Of a stretch of 5,074 bases of DNA, positions 1 through 4,912 are shown piece after piece. Where the stretch lies: the NCBI GenBank assembly GCA_902783205.1, contig CACZQE010000175.1, positions 1 to 5,074 of the forward strand, in the 5' to 3' direction. Below the pieces are notes generated by a model. That model was not told the DNA's origin and did no database searches. It saw only the letters and a program-made list of their open reading frames with translations. The stretch's first letter is position 1. Each line of letters opens with the position of its first letter. Source of the DNA: an uncultured Lachnospiraceae bacterium. GTDB lineage: Bacteria > Bacillota_A > Clostridia > Lachnospirales > Lachnospiraceae. The position numbers and the translations under genes are program-made.

Positions 1-1362
1 ATGGAACTGGTGCGGGAGAGGGCTCACAAGACTCTGAACCGCTACCTGATCCCGATGGATGACCGGGTCCGGGAATTTATTAACGGTTTGCCCTTTGCTT
101 TGACAGGGGCCCAGGAAAAAGCCCTTGGGGACATCCGTAATGATTTTTCCGGGACGACTGCCATGAACCGGCTGGTCCAGGGCGATGTGGGAAGCGGAAA
201 GACCATTATAGCAGTCATATCAGTCTATGCAGCCGTTCTTGCCGGTTATCAGGCTGCCATGATGGCGCCTACGGAAGTGCTGGCTGAACAGCATTATGAC
301 AGCTTCAGGTCCTTTCTGGGCGGCTACGGCATCCGGTGCGGACTTCTGACCGGGTCGACCAGAGCGGGAGAAAAGCGGAAAATACGGCAGGAACTGGCAG
401 ACGGCAATATTGATGTGATCATCGGAACCCATGCTCTGATCCAGGAGACAGTGGATTTTGCCCGGCTTGCCCTTGTCATAACGGATGAGCAGCACCGCTT
501 TGGCGTAAGACAGAGAGATTCTCTGATGAAAAAGGGGGAGGACCCCCATGTGCTTGTCATGAGCGCAACACCCATACCCAGGACACTGGGAATCATTCTT
601 TACAGAGACCTGGATGTCAGCATTGTAAATGAACTGCCTGCCAACAGGCTGCCCATAAAAAACTCGGTGGTGGGACAGGCCTACAGACCTGCCGCGTGGA
701 ATTTCCTTCAGAAGCAGGTCAGTATGGGACACCAGGCTTATGTCATCTGTCCCATGATAACGGATGAGGAAAGTGTGGAACTGGAAAGCGTGGAAAACTA
801 TACAAAGATGCTTACGGCCGCCATGCCGCCTTCGGTGAGGATCTCCTCCCTGTACGGGAAACTGCCTGCCGCTCAGAAGAATGAAATCATGAAAGAGTTT
901 GCCGGAGGAGAGATTGACATACTGGTATCCACAACCGTGATCGAGGTGGGGATTGACGTTCCCAATGCTACAGTTATGCTGATCGAGAATGCCGAGCGCT
1001 TCGGCCTGGCACAGCTCCATCAGCTGCGGGGAAGGGTAGGAAGAGGCAGCGCCCAGTCCTACTGTATCTTTATCTCGGGAACAGACGAAAAGGAAGCAAT
1101 GGACAGGCTTGCGGTAATCGGTCATTCCAATGACGGCTTCCATATTGCAAATGAGGATCTCAGACTCAGGGGTCCGGGAGATCTGTTCGGAACCAGACAG
1201 AGCGGAACCATGGACTTTGCCCTGGGAGACATTTACGCAAATGCAGATGTCCTGAAAATGGCATCGGAAGCCGTAACCCAGCTCCGAGAAGACGGCTTCA
1301 ACTTTCATGAGCTTTACGGCTACGGAATCAGCGATAAACTGAATTATGCACAGGATATATAG
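1..1362 (+). CDS. recG: ATP-dependent DNA helicase RecG, C-terminal part (5' end outside window)
   Basis: RecG is a superfamily 2 DNA translocase that remodels stalled replication forks and branch-migrates Holliday junctions. The 453 codons visible hold the whole motor. Walker A GDVGSGKT is at residues 61-68 (window numbering), the DEQH box of motif II at 162-165 followed by RFG, motif III SATPIPRT at 188-195, motif V STTVIEVGIDVPNAT at 310-324, and motif VI QLRGRVGRG at 341-349. The TRG-region sequence LRLRGPGDLFGTRQSG lies at 387-402. Full RecG is usually about 680 residues, so the N-terminal wedge domain that grips the branched DNA lies upstream of the window. The ATG at base 1 is therefore probably an internal methionine and not the start. 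The preserved part has no frameshift or missing motif. The gene ends 17 nt before the phosphatase gene and is probably cotranscribed with it. Confidence 0.97.
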   Translation: MELVRERAHKTLNRYLIPMDDRVREFINGLPFALTGAQEKALGDIRNDFSGTTAMNRLVQGDVGSGKTIIAVISVYAAVLAGYQAAMMAPTEVLAEQHYDSFRSFLGGYGIRCGLLTGSTRAGEKRKIRQELADGNIDVIIGTHALIQETVDFARLALVITDEQHRFGVRQRDSLMKKGEDPHVLVMSATPIPRTLGIILYRDLDVSIVNELPANRLPIKNSVVGQAYRPAAWNFLQKQVSMGHQAYVICPMITDEESVELESVENYTKMLTAAMPPSVRISSLYGKLPAAQKNEIMKEFAGGEIDILVSTTVIEVGIDVPNATVMLIENAERFGLAQLHQLRGRVGRGSAQSYCIFISGTDEKEAMDRLAVIGHSNDGFHIANEDLRLRGPGDLFGTRQSGTMDFALGDIYANADVLKMASEAVTQLREDGFNFHELYGYGISDKLNYAQDI

Positions 1363-1379
1363 ACAGCAGGAGGATTGAG

Positions 1380-2126
1380 ATGAAAAGAAATGCTTCATAT
1401 AACTATAACCGCCTTCCCATGGAGGGAGCCTATAATGTCAGGGAACTGGGCGGATATGCGGCGGGCAACGGCGCCGTGACCAGATACCATGAGTTTCTCC
1501 GGAGCGAAAGGCTGGACTGTATTACGGAAGAGGACTGGAGATTTCTTAAAAGCTACGGTCTGGGTGCCATTATCGATCTGAGGGGTGAGCCGGAAGCAGA
1601 GAAATTTCCCAACGCATTTGCAGATGATTCTTCCGTTGCCTATATTAATCTTCCTTTTATTACGGACAATGTGCTGGATATGCGTGAGGTGAGGGAAAAA
1701 GGTTTTGATCCCGGACAGTTTTACATTAATCTGACAGAATACCGTAAAATGGTGGGAAAACTGATGCGTTTTATTATCCGCCACAGAAAAAAATGTGTTC
1801 TTTTCCACTGTACTGCAGGAAAAGACCGGACAGGTGTCCTGGCCATGCTCCTGCTGGGTATCTGCGGAGTCAGCAGGGAAGACATCATGGCCAATTATGA
1901 GGTAACATATTCCTATCTGGACGGAAATGTCGATGTAGACTACCCCATGGGTCTGGAAAAGCTGCAGTACTCAAAGAGAGAGTGGATCAGAGGCGCCTAT
2001 GATCACATTATGGAAAAGTACGGATCCTTTTACCGGTACTTTATTGCCTGCGGGCTGACACCGGGAGAAATCCGTATGATCAGAAAGAAGCTGACAGGAA
2101 GGAGAAGAAGATTATGCGTGTTATAG
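1380..2126 (+). CDS. Tyrosine-protein phosphatase, PF13350 (Y_phosphatase3) type
   Basis: This 248-residue protein has the cysteine-phosphatase signature HCTAGKDRTGV at residues 143-153, with Cys144 as the expected nucleophile and Arg150 as the phosphate-binding arginine. The N-terminal NVRELGGY (19-26) and IDLR (65-68) are typical of the bacterial family that includes Mycobacterium MptpB and Listeria LipA. Members hydrolyse phosphotyrosine, and some also act on phosphoserine, phosphothreonine or phosphoinositides, so the substrate cannot be read from sequence. I see no signal peptide or membrane segment, which suggests a cytoplasmic enzyme. The start is set by AGGAGG at 1368-1373, 6 nt before the ATG. 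It follows recG by 17 nt and overlaps rsmD by 13 nt, so it is almost certainly translated from the same message. The catalytic signature is intact; the biological role is unknown. Confidence 0.9.
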   Translation: MKRNASYNYNRLPMEGAYNVRELGGYAAGNGAVTRYHEFLRSERLDCITEEDWRFLKSYGLGAIIDLRGEPEAEKFPNAFADDSSVAYINLPFITDNVLDMREVREKGFDPGQFYINLTEYRKMVGKLMRFIIRHRKKCVLFHCTAGKDRTGVLAMLLLGICGVSREDIMANYEVTYSYLDGNVDVDYPMGLEKLQYSKREWIRGAYDHIMEKYGSFYRYFIACGLTPGEIRMIRKKLTGRRRRLCVL

Positions 2127-2671
2127 CCGGAAAGGCCAGAAGACTTCAGCTGAAGACCATCGAAGGCAAAGATACAAGACCTACCACAGACCGGATCAAA
2201 GAGACGCTTTTTAATATAATCTCCTTTGATATTCCGGGCTGCAGATTCCTGGATCTCTTCGCCGGAAGCGGAGGAATCGGCATAGAGGCATTGAGCAGGG
2301 GAGCATCCCGCGCTGTTTTTGTGGAAAATAACAGAAAAGCCGCTGCCTGTATACAGGACAACCTGGTCCACACCAGGCTTAGGGAAGAAGCGGAACTGAT
2401 GACAAGAGACGCCCTTTCCGCAATCGCCATCATGAACGGAAAAGAAGAAGCATTTGACATTGTCTTTATGGATCCGCCCTACGGGAAAGGACTTGAAAGA
2501 GAGGCTCTTTACGCTCTTTCTCAATCCTCCCTGCTCCACCGGGACAGTCTGGTGATCATTGAAAGCGATTTGGATACAGACTTTGATTATGTGGAGGATA
2601 TGGGCTTCTTTGTGGACCGGATCAAGACCTACAAGACCAACCGTCATATCTTCATAAAAAAGGCTGATTAA
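2114..2671 (+). CDS. rsmD: 16S rRNA (guanine(966)-N(2))-methyltransferase RsmD
   Basis: RsmD transfers a methyl group from S-adenosylmethionine to N2 of G966 (E. coli numbering) in 16S rRNA during 30S assembly. At 185 residues it matches the usual family length. The N-terminal MRVIAGKARR and the TRPTTDRIKETLFN segment (21-34) are family hallmarks. The SAM-binding glycine-rich loop FAGSGGIGIEALSRGA is at 49-64, and the catalytic DPPY motif of N2-guanine methyltransferases is at 120-123 (FMDPPYGKG). The start lies inside the end of the phosphatase gene in another frame. A purine-rich AAGGAG at 2099-2104, 9 nt upstream, serves as ribosome binding site, and the overlap suggests translational coupling. 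In Firmicutes rsmD commonly sits just before coaD, as it does here. Confidence 0.95.
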   Translation: MRVIAGKARRLQLKTIEGKDTRPTTDRIKETLFNIISFDIPGCRFLDLFAGSGGIGIEALSRGASRAVFVENNRKAAACIQDNLVHTRLREEAELMTRDALSAIAIMNGKEEAFDIVFMDPPYGKGLEREALYALSQSSLLHRDSLVIIESDLDTDFDYVEDMGFFVDRIKTYKTNRHIFIKKAD

Positions 2672-2684
2672 TAACAGCTGATTA

Positions 2685-2714
2685 TTGCAAAACAATAAAG
2701 GGATATGATAAAAT
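2685..2714 (+). promoter_or_regulatory. Possible sigma-A promoter for coaD
   Basis: A TTGCAA element (2685-2690) is followed after 18 nt by TAAAAT (2709-2714), with a TG one base upstream of the -10 (2706-2707) forming an extended -10. It lies in the 107-nt rsmD-coaD spacer, the first real gap after three tightly packed genes. The predicted transcript would start near 2721 and leave a leader of about 58 nt. The -35 overlaps a perfect 6-bp inverted repeat (TTATTG at 2682-2687, CAATAA at 2693-2698). This is a motif match only; read-through from rsmD is equally possible because no terminator is visible. Confidence 0.4.
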
Positions 2715-2729
2715 CATTTTGGGTCAGTT

Positions 2730-2746
2730 CAGGCTTTAAGAGCCTG
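2730..2746 (+). repeat. Short inverted repeat in the coaD leader
   Basis: CAGGCT (2730-2735) and AGCCTG (2741-2746) are perfect complements around a 5-nt TTAAG loop, giving a 6-bp hairpin in the predicted coaD leader. No T-run follows, so it is not an intrinsic terminator. It could stabilise the message, be part of a small regulatory structure, or be chance. Confidence 0.35.
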
Positions 2747-2778
2747 CAGGATCCAATAAGGACAGAAAAGAGGCAATT

Positions 2779-3264
2779 ATGGCTACAGCAATTTATCCGG
2801 GTACATTTGACCCGGTCACACTGGGGCATGTCGATATCATCCGAAGGGCCAGCCGGCTCTTTGACAGGCTGGTGATCGGGATACTGGTCAACAAGCGCAA
2901 ACAACCTCTCTTTTCTCTTGAGGAGCGTATGGAAATGCTCAGAGAGGTACTGACAGATCTGCCGAATGTTGAGGTGTCATCCTTTGAGGGACTGCAGATT
3001 GATTTCTGCAGGCAGGTGGGCGCGGAGGTCATTGTCCGCGGATTGAGAACCCCTGCAGACTTTGAGTTTGAGCTGGTCATGGCCCAGTCAAACCGCAAGC
3101 TCTGCGATGATATTGAAACTCTTTTTCTTACAACGGATGCGCGGTATTCCTACATGAGTTCCAGTTCGGTCAGGGAACTGATCGCATTTGGAGCGCCGGT
3201 CAGGGGCTTTGTTCCCGAAAAGACTGCCCGGAGGATTGAGGATAAGTTTTACCGGCAGGCCTGA
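2779..3264 (+). CDS. coaD: Phosphopantetheine adenylyltransferase (CoaD)
   Basis: CoaD catalyses the penultimate step of coenzyme A synthesis, joining ATP and 4'-phosphopantetheine to give dephospho-CoA and pyrophosphate in the cytoplasm. The 161-residue length is standard. The nucleotidyltransferase signature GTFDPVTLGH is at residues 8-17, including the TxGH motif (14-17) whose histidine contacts the ATP phosphates. Lys41 in the NKRKQPLF segment and Arg87 in the RGLR segment match the conserved substrate-binding lysine and arginine. YMSSSSVRE at 125-133 is the second nucleotide-binding motif of the superfamily. The start has an AAGAGG ribosome binding site at 2768-2773, 5 nt before the ATG. 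The usual Firmicutes neighbour rsmD is just upstream. The next gene begins 51 nt downstream with no terminator between, so the two are probably cotranscribed. Confidence 0.97.
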   Translation: MATAIYPGTFDPVTLGHVDIIRRASRLFDRLVIGILVNKRKQPLFSLEERMEMLREVLTDLPNVEVSSFEGLQIDFCRQVGAEVIVRGLRTPADFEFELVMAQSNRKLCDDIETLFLTTDARYSYMSSSSVRELIAFGAPVRGFVPEKTARRIEDKFYRQA

Positions 3265-3301
3265 GACAAGTTTTGATTTGAAAATGCTTTGCAATTTATA
3301 T

Positions 3302-3308
3302 AAAGGAG
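3302..3308 (+). promoter_or_regulatory. Ribosome binding site that fixes the start of the coiled-coil gene
   Basis: AAAGGAG lies only 1 nt before an ATG at 3310 but 7 nt before the next in-frame ATG at 3316. The second spacing is normal and the first is too short, so translation should begin at 3316, two codons downstream of the longest reading frame. Confidence 0.75.
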
Positions 3309-3315
3309 AATGAAG

Positions 3316-3924
3316 ATGGCTGATATGACTGTAGAACAATTGATTGATGAGATCGAAGTGTACATCGACAACTGCCGGTCCGCAGGTATGCTGGGCGGCG
3401 GAAGTATGATCAAGGTTAACAGGGAAGAGATACTTACCATGCTGGATGAGCTCCATGACCAGCTGCCCAGAGAACTGGCACAGAGCAGAGAGATCATCAA
3501 GGCCAGGGATACCATCCTGGACGACGCCCGCGCCAGAGCGGACAAGATCATGGAAAGCGCACGCCAGGAGGCAGGTACTCTGGTGGGTGAAGATGAGATT
3601 GTGAAAATCGCTCAGATGCGTGCCGACACACTTCTCAAAGAAGCCCAGGACGAGGCGGATGCCCTCAGGACCATGTCCAGATCCAACGCTTCAGAAGTAC
3701 AGACGGGCGCTCTTCAGTATGCCCAGAATATTCTTGAAGGCATGGAGTATATGTACAAGAATATCATCAAGCAGGAAAGAGAGTATTTCGACGCGGTCAT
3801 TCAGAAGCTGGAAGAGGAACACAGACAGATTCTCGATAATAAGCATGAGATCGACATGCAGCTGGGAGCAGGCCCCAAGGGAACCCGCACCAAAGAGGAT
3901 TTTGAGAAGAAAAAAGAAGAATAA
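3316..3924 (+). CDS. Ala/Glu-rich coiled-coil protein of unknown function
   Basis: This 202-residue soluble protein has no signal peptide and no membrane segment. After a short N-terminal helix (about 1-20) and a GGGS-containing turn (27-30), residues from about 34 to 178 read as nearly continuous charged helix with spaced Ala/Leu/Ile positions. Segments such as ARARADKIMESARQEAG (71-87) and MRADTLLKEAQDEADAL (101-117) resemble the helical repeats of ATP synthase subunit b, V-ATPase subunit H/E or DivIVA-like proteins. The tail (183-202) is Gly/Lys/Glu-rich and probably disordered. Such proteins may carry the label 'ATPase', but no Walker A, Walker B or other nucleotide-binding motif is visible. 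Position between coaD and yceD suggests a cellular, not mobile, gene. A scaffold or cell-division/envelope role by analogy to DivIVA is speculation. Confidence 0.85.
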   Translation: MADMTVEQLIDEIEVYIDNCRSAGMLGGGSMIKVNREEILTMLDELHDQLPRELAQSREIIKARDTILDDARARADKIMESARQEAGTLVGEDEIVKIAQMRADTLLKEAQDEADALRTMSRSNASEVQTGALQYAQNILEGMEYMYKNIIKQEREYFDAVIQKLEEEHRQILDNKHEIDMQLGAGPKGTRTKEDFEKKKEE

Positions 3925-3928
3925 ATCA

Positions 3929-3957
3929 TTGACAACAAAATATCTCATGTGTATAAT
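3929..3957 (+). promoter_or_regulatory. Consensus sigma-A promoter for yceD-rpmF
   Basis: TTGACA (3929-3934) and TATAAT (3952-3957) are separated by exactly 17 nt, a perfect match to the housekeeping sigma factor consensus. It begins 4 nt after the stop codon of the coiled-coil gene. Transcription should start near 3964, about 28 nt before the yceD ATG. A strong promoter fits the need for abundant bL32 mRNA. No terminator separates it from the upstream gene, so read-through may add to it. Confidence 0.85.
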
Positions 3958-3991
3958 AGCAAGAGTATGAGTAAAAGAGGTTGCAGGAATT

Positions 3992-4510
3992 ATGCTAATT
4001 AATATTTCCGAAATCTTGACAACTCCATCAATTATCAGAGAATATACTGCGGAACCGGACTCGGATCGAATCAAGCTCCGGCGAACCAGCTACAAAGTGG
4101 CTCATCATGAGCCATTTTTATTGAAGGTCGCCAGAGAAGATAAGAAACTGAGAGTTACCGGAGATACCGAGATAACTCTGATCATGCCATGTGACCGCTG
4201 TCTTGAAGATGTGTCAGTCACCATACCGGTGAAGATAGACCGTCTGATCGATCTGGACAGCCTCAAGGATGGCAATCAGGACGTAGATGAAGTCAGTTTC
4301 ATGGACGGATGCATGTTGGATGCAGATATACTTGTCAAGGACGAGATTGTGGTTGCACTCCCGACAAAGATTCTGTGTAAGGAAGACTGCAGGGGCCTGT
4401 GTCCCCAGTGCGGAGCGAATCTTAACAAAGTAAGCTGCGACTGCCGGACAGATCATGCTGATCCCAGGATGGCAGCGATTCGCGATATCTTCCGTGATTA
4501 TAATGAATGA
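3992..4510 (+). CDS. yceD: YceD/DUF177 family protein, ribosome-linked, cysteine-rich
   Basis: DUF177 (YceD; YlbN in Bacillus) proteins are encoded next to rpmF in most bacteria, and plant and bacterial members have been linked to 23S rRNA accumulation; the biochemical activity is unsettled. The 172-residue protein begins MLINISEIL, the family N-terminus, and carries the hallmark CKEDCRGLCPQCGANLN at 129-145. Cysteines at 67 and 70 (CDRC), 129, 133, 137, 140, 149 and 151 make one or two zinc sites likely. No alternative in-frame start exists: a stop lies at 3968-3970 and no GTG or TTG intervenes. The ribosome binding site is modest: AAGAGG at 3975-3980 is rather far and AGGA at 3985-3988 rather close. 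rpmF follows after 77 nt and is probably cotranscribed. The reading frame contains a terminator-like hairpin at 4094-4122. Confidence 0.92.
   Translation: MLINISEILTTPSIIREYTAEPDSDRIKLRRTSYKVAHHEPFLLKVAREDKKLRVTGDTEITLIMPCDRCLEDVSVTIPVKIDRLIDLDSLKDGNQDVDEVSFMDGCMLDADILVKDEIVVALPTKILCKEDCRGLCPQCGANLNKVSCDCRTDHADPRMAAIRDIFRDYNE
4094..4122 (+). terminator. Terminator-like hairpin inside yceD (possible attenuator)
   Basis: TGGCTCA (4098-4104) pairs perfectly with TGAGCCA (4108-4114) around a 3-nt loop. The stem can extend through a G-U and three A-U pairs (4094-4097 with 4115-4118). Five T residues then ATT follow directly (4115-4122), the layout of an intrinsic terminator. It lies within codons for residues 35-44 of YceD, about 130 nt after the predicted transcription start. 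Leu43 in the U-tract uses TTA, the only TTA leucine codon in the gene. The stem is shorter than the one after rpmF, so partial termination or chance is possible. Confidence 0.4.
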
Positions 4511-4572
4511 ATCAATTTACCTGGAATTCTGCATCATATGAGATATGTATTCGAACGTCAAATATTACGGAA

Positions 4573-4582
4573 AGAGGAGGTG
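4573..4582 (+). promoter_or_regulatory. Strong ribosome binding site that fixes the rpmF start
   Basis: AGAGGAGGTG includes AGGAGG at 4575-4580, 7 nt before the ATG at 4588. It decides against an in-frame ATG at 4507, which overlaps the yceD stop and would add 27 residues to bL32. The near-perfect match to the 16S rRNA tail suits a highly expressed ribosomal protein. Confidence 0.9.
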
Positions 4583-4587
4583 TGACC

Positions 4588-4767
4588 ATGTCTATTTGTC
4601 CCAAGAATAAATCTTCCAAAGGCAGAAGAGACCGCCGTAGAGCGAACTGGAAGATGAGTGCTCCGACATTAGTAAAGTGCAGCAAGTGTGGCGCTTTAAC
4701 AATGCCTCACAGAGTATGTAAGGCCTGCGGAAGCTACAACAAGAAAGAGATCGTTGCTGTTGACTGA
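4588..4767 (+). CDS. rpmF: Large ribosomal subunit protein bL32
   Basis: bL32 is a small, basic 50S protein that binds 23S rRNA. The 59-residue product begins MSICPKNKSSKGRRDRRR, the basic N-terminal extension that enters the rRNA, followed by WKMSAP. The zinc ribbon has CxxC pairs at Cys31/Cys34 (CSKC) and Cys44/Cys47 (CKAC), so this is the zinc-binding C+ form and not a cysteine-free paralogue. Length and sequence are typical of Clostridia. The 77-nt spacer after yceD shows no clear promoter or terminator, so expression probably depends on the promoter at 3929. An intrinsic terminator follows 31 nt after the stop, which ends the unit here; in many Firmicutes the fatty-acid gene plsX follows instead. 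Confidence 0.98.
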   Translation: MSICPKNKSSKGRRDRRRANWKMSAPTLVKCSKCGALTMPHRVCKACGSYNKKEIVAVD

Positions 4768-4772
4768 TCACA

Positions 4773-4784
4773 CAGACCGGTCTG
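4773..4784. repeat. Perfect 12-bp palindrome after rpmF
   Basis: CAGACCGGTCTG is identical to its own reverse complement and starts 5 nt after the rpmF stop codon. In RNA it could form only a 4-bp stem with a CCGG loop. It may be a protein-binding site, an mRNA 3' end element or chance; nothing else in the window repeats it. Confidence 0.4.
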
Positions 4785-4798
4785 ACATATAGCTTATC

Positions 4799-4836
4799 AG
4801 GGTTCCGTGAGAAATCACGGGACCTTTTTTTGTTTT
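4799..4836 (+). terminator. Intrinsic terminator of the yceD-rpmF unit
   Basis: GGTTCCGTGA (4801-4810) pairs with TCACGGGACC (4815-4824) through ten base pairs including one U-G wobble, closed by a GAAA tetraloop of the stable GNRA class. Seven T residues (4825-4831) and then GTTTT follow at once. This is a textbook Rho-independent terminator, placed 31 nt after the rpmF stop. Confidence 0.95.
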
Positions 4837-4852
4837 ATGGAAGGCGCACGTC

Positions 4853-4881
4853 TTTACAAAGTGGAAGATTTGTATAATAAT
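4853..4881 (+). promoter_or_regulatory. Probable promoter for the mgtE-like gene
   Basis: Because a strong terminator precedes it, the next gene needs its own promoter. A perfect -10 TATAAT sits at 4873-4878, but the best -35, TTTACA (4853-4858), is only 14 nt away; TTTACA with AATAAT (4876-4881) gives the ideal 17 nt. Either pairing is imperfect. The region from here to the ATG is too short for an M-box magnesium riboswitch, and none is seen. Confidence 0.5.
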
Positions 4882-4912
4882 GGAGTAAGCATCATGAGAG
4901 AGGAGGTCGACC

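Noticed and set aside
1..3. ATG at the first base as the true recG start
   Set aside because: The RecG wedge domain must lie upstream, since the visible 453 residues are about two thirds of a normal RecG. The ATG is an internal methionine at the window edge.
220..1398. Very long open frame on the minus strand (392 codons) opposite recG
   Set aside because: It mirrors a recG frame with all helicase motifs intact, its translation is rich in Cys, His and Ser with no recognisable domain, and it has no supporting context. It is a codon-bias shadow.
3273..3302. TTGATT and TATATA as a promoter for the coiled-coil gene
   Set aside because: Transcription would start near 3307-3309, at or past the ribosome binding site, removing it from the message. 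Cotranscription with coaD is simpler.
3310..3312. ATG as start of the coiled-coil gene
   Set aside because: The AAAGGAG site ends 1 nt before it, too close for initiation; the ATG at 3316 has normal spacing.
3967..4002. 11-codon open frame overlapping the yceD start, a possible leader peptide
   Set aside because: It has no ribosome binding site, would begin within a few bases of the predicted transcript start, and encodes no run of regulatory codons. Chance is sufficient.
4507..4587. 27-residue N-terminal extension of bL32 starting at an ATG that overlaps the yceD stop
   Set aside because: It lacks a ribosome binding site and would precede a canonical bL32 N-terminus that has an excellent site of its own at 4573-4582.
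4837..4912. Possible M-box magnesium riboswitch before the MgtE-like gene
   Set aside because: Only 76 nt separate the terminator from the ATG, too few for an M-box of roughly 150 nt or more plus a promoter, and no matching structure is seen.
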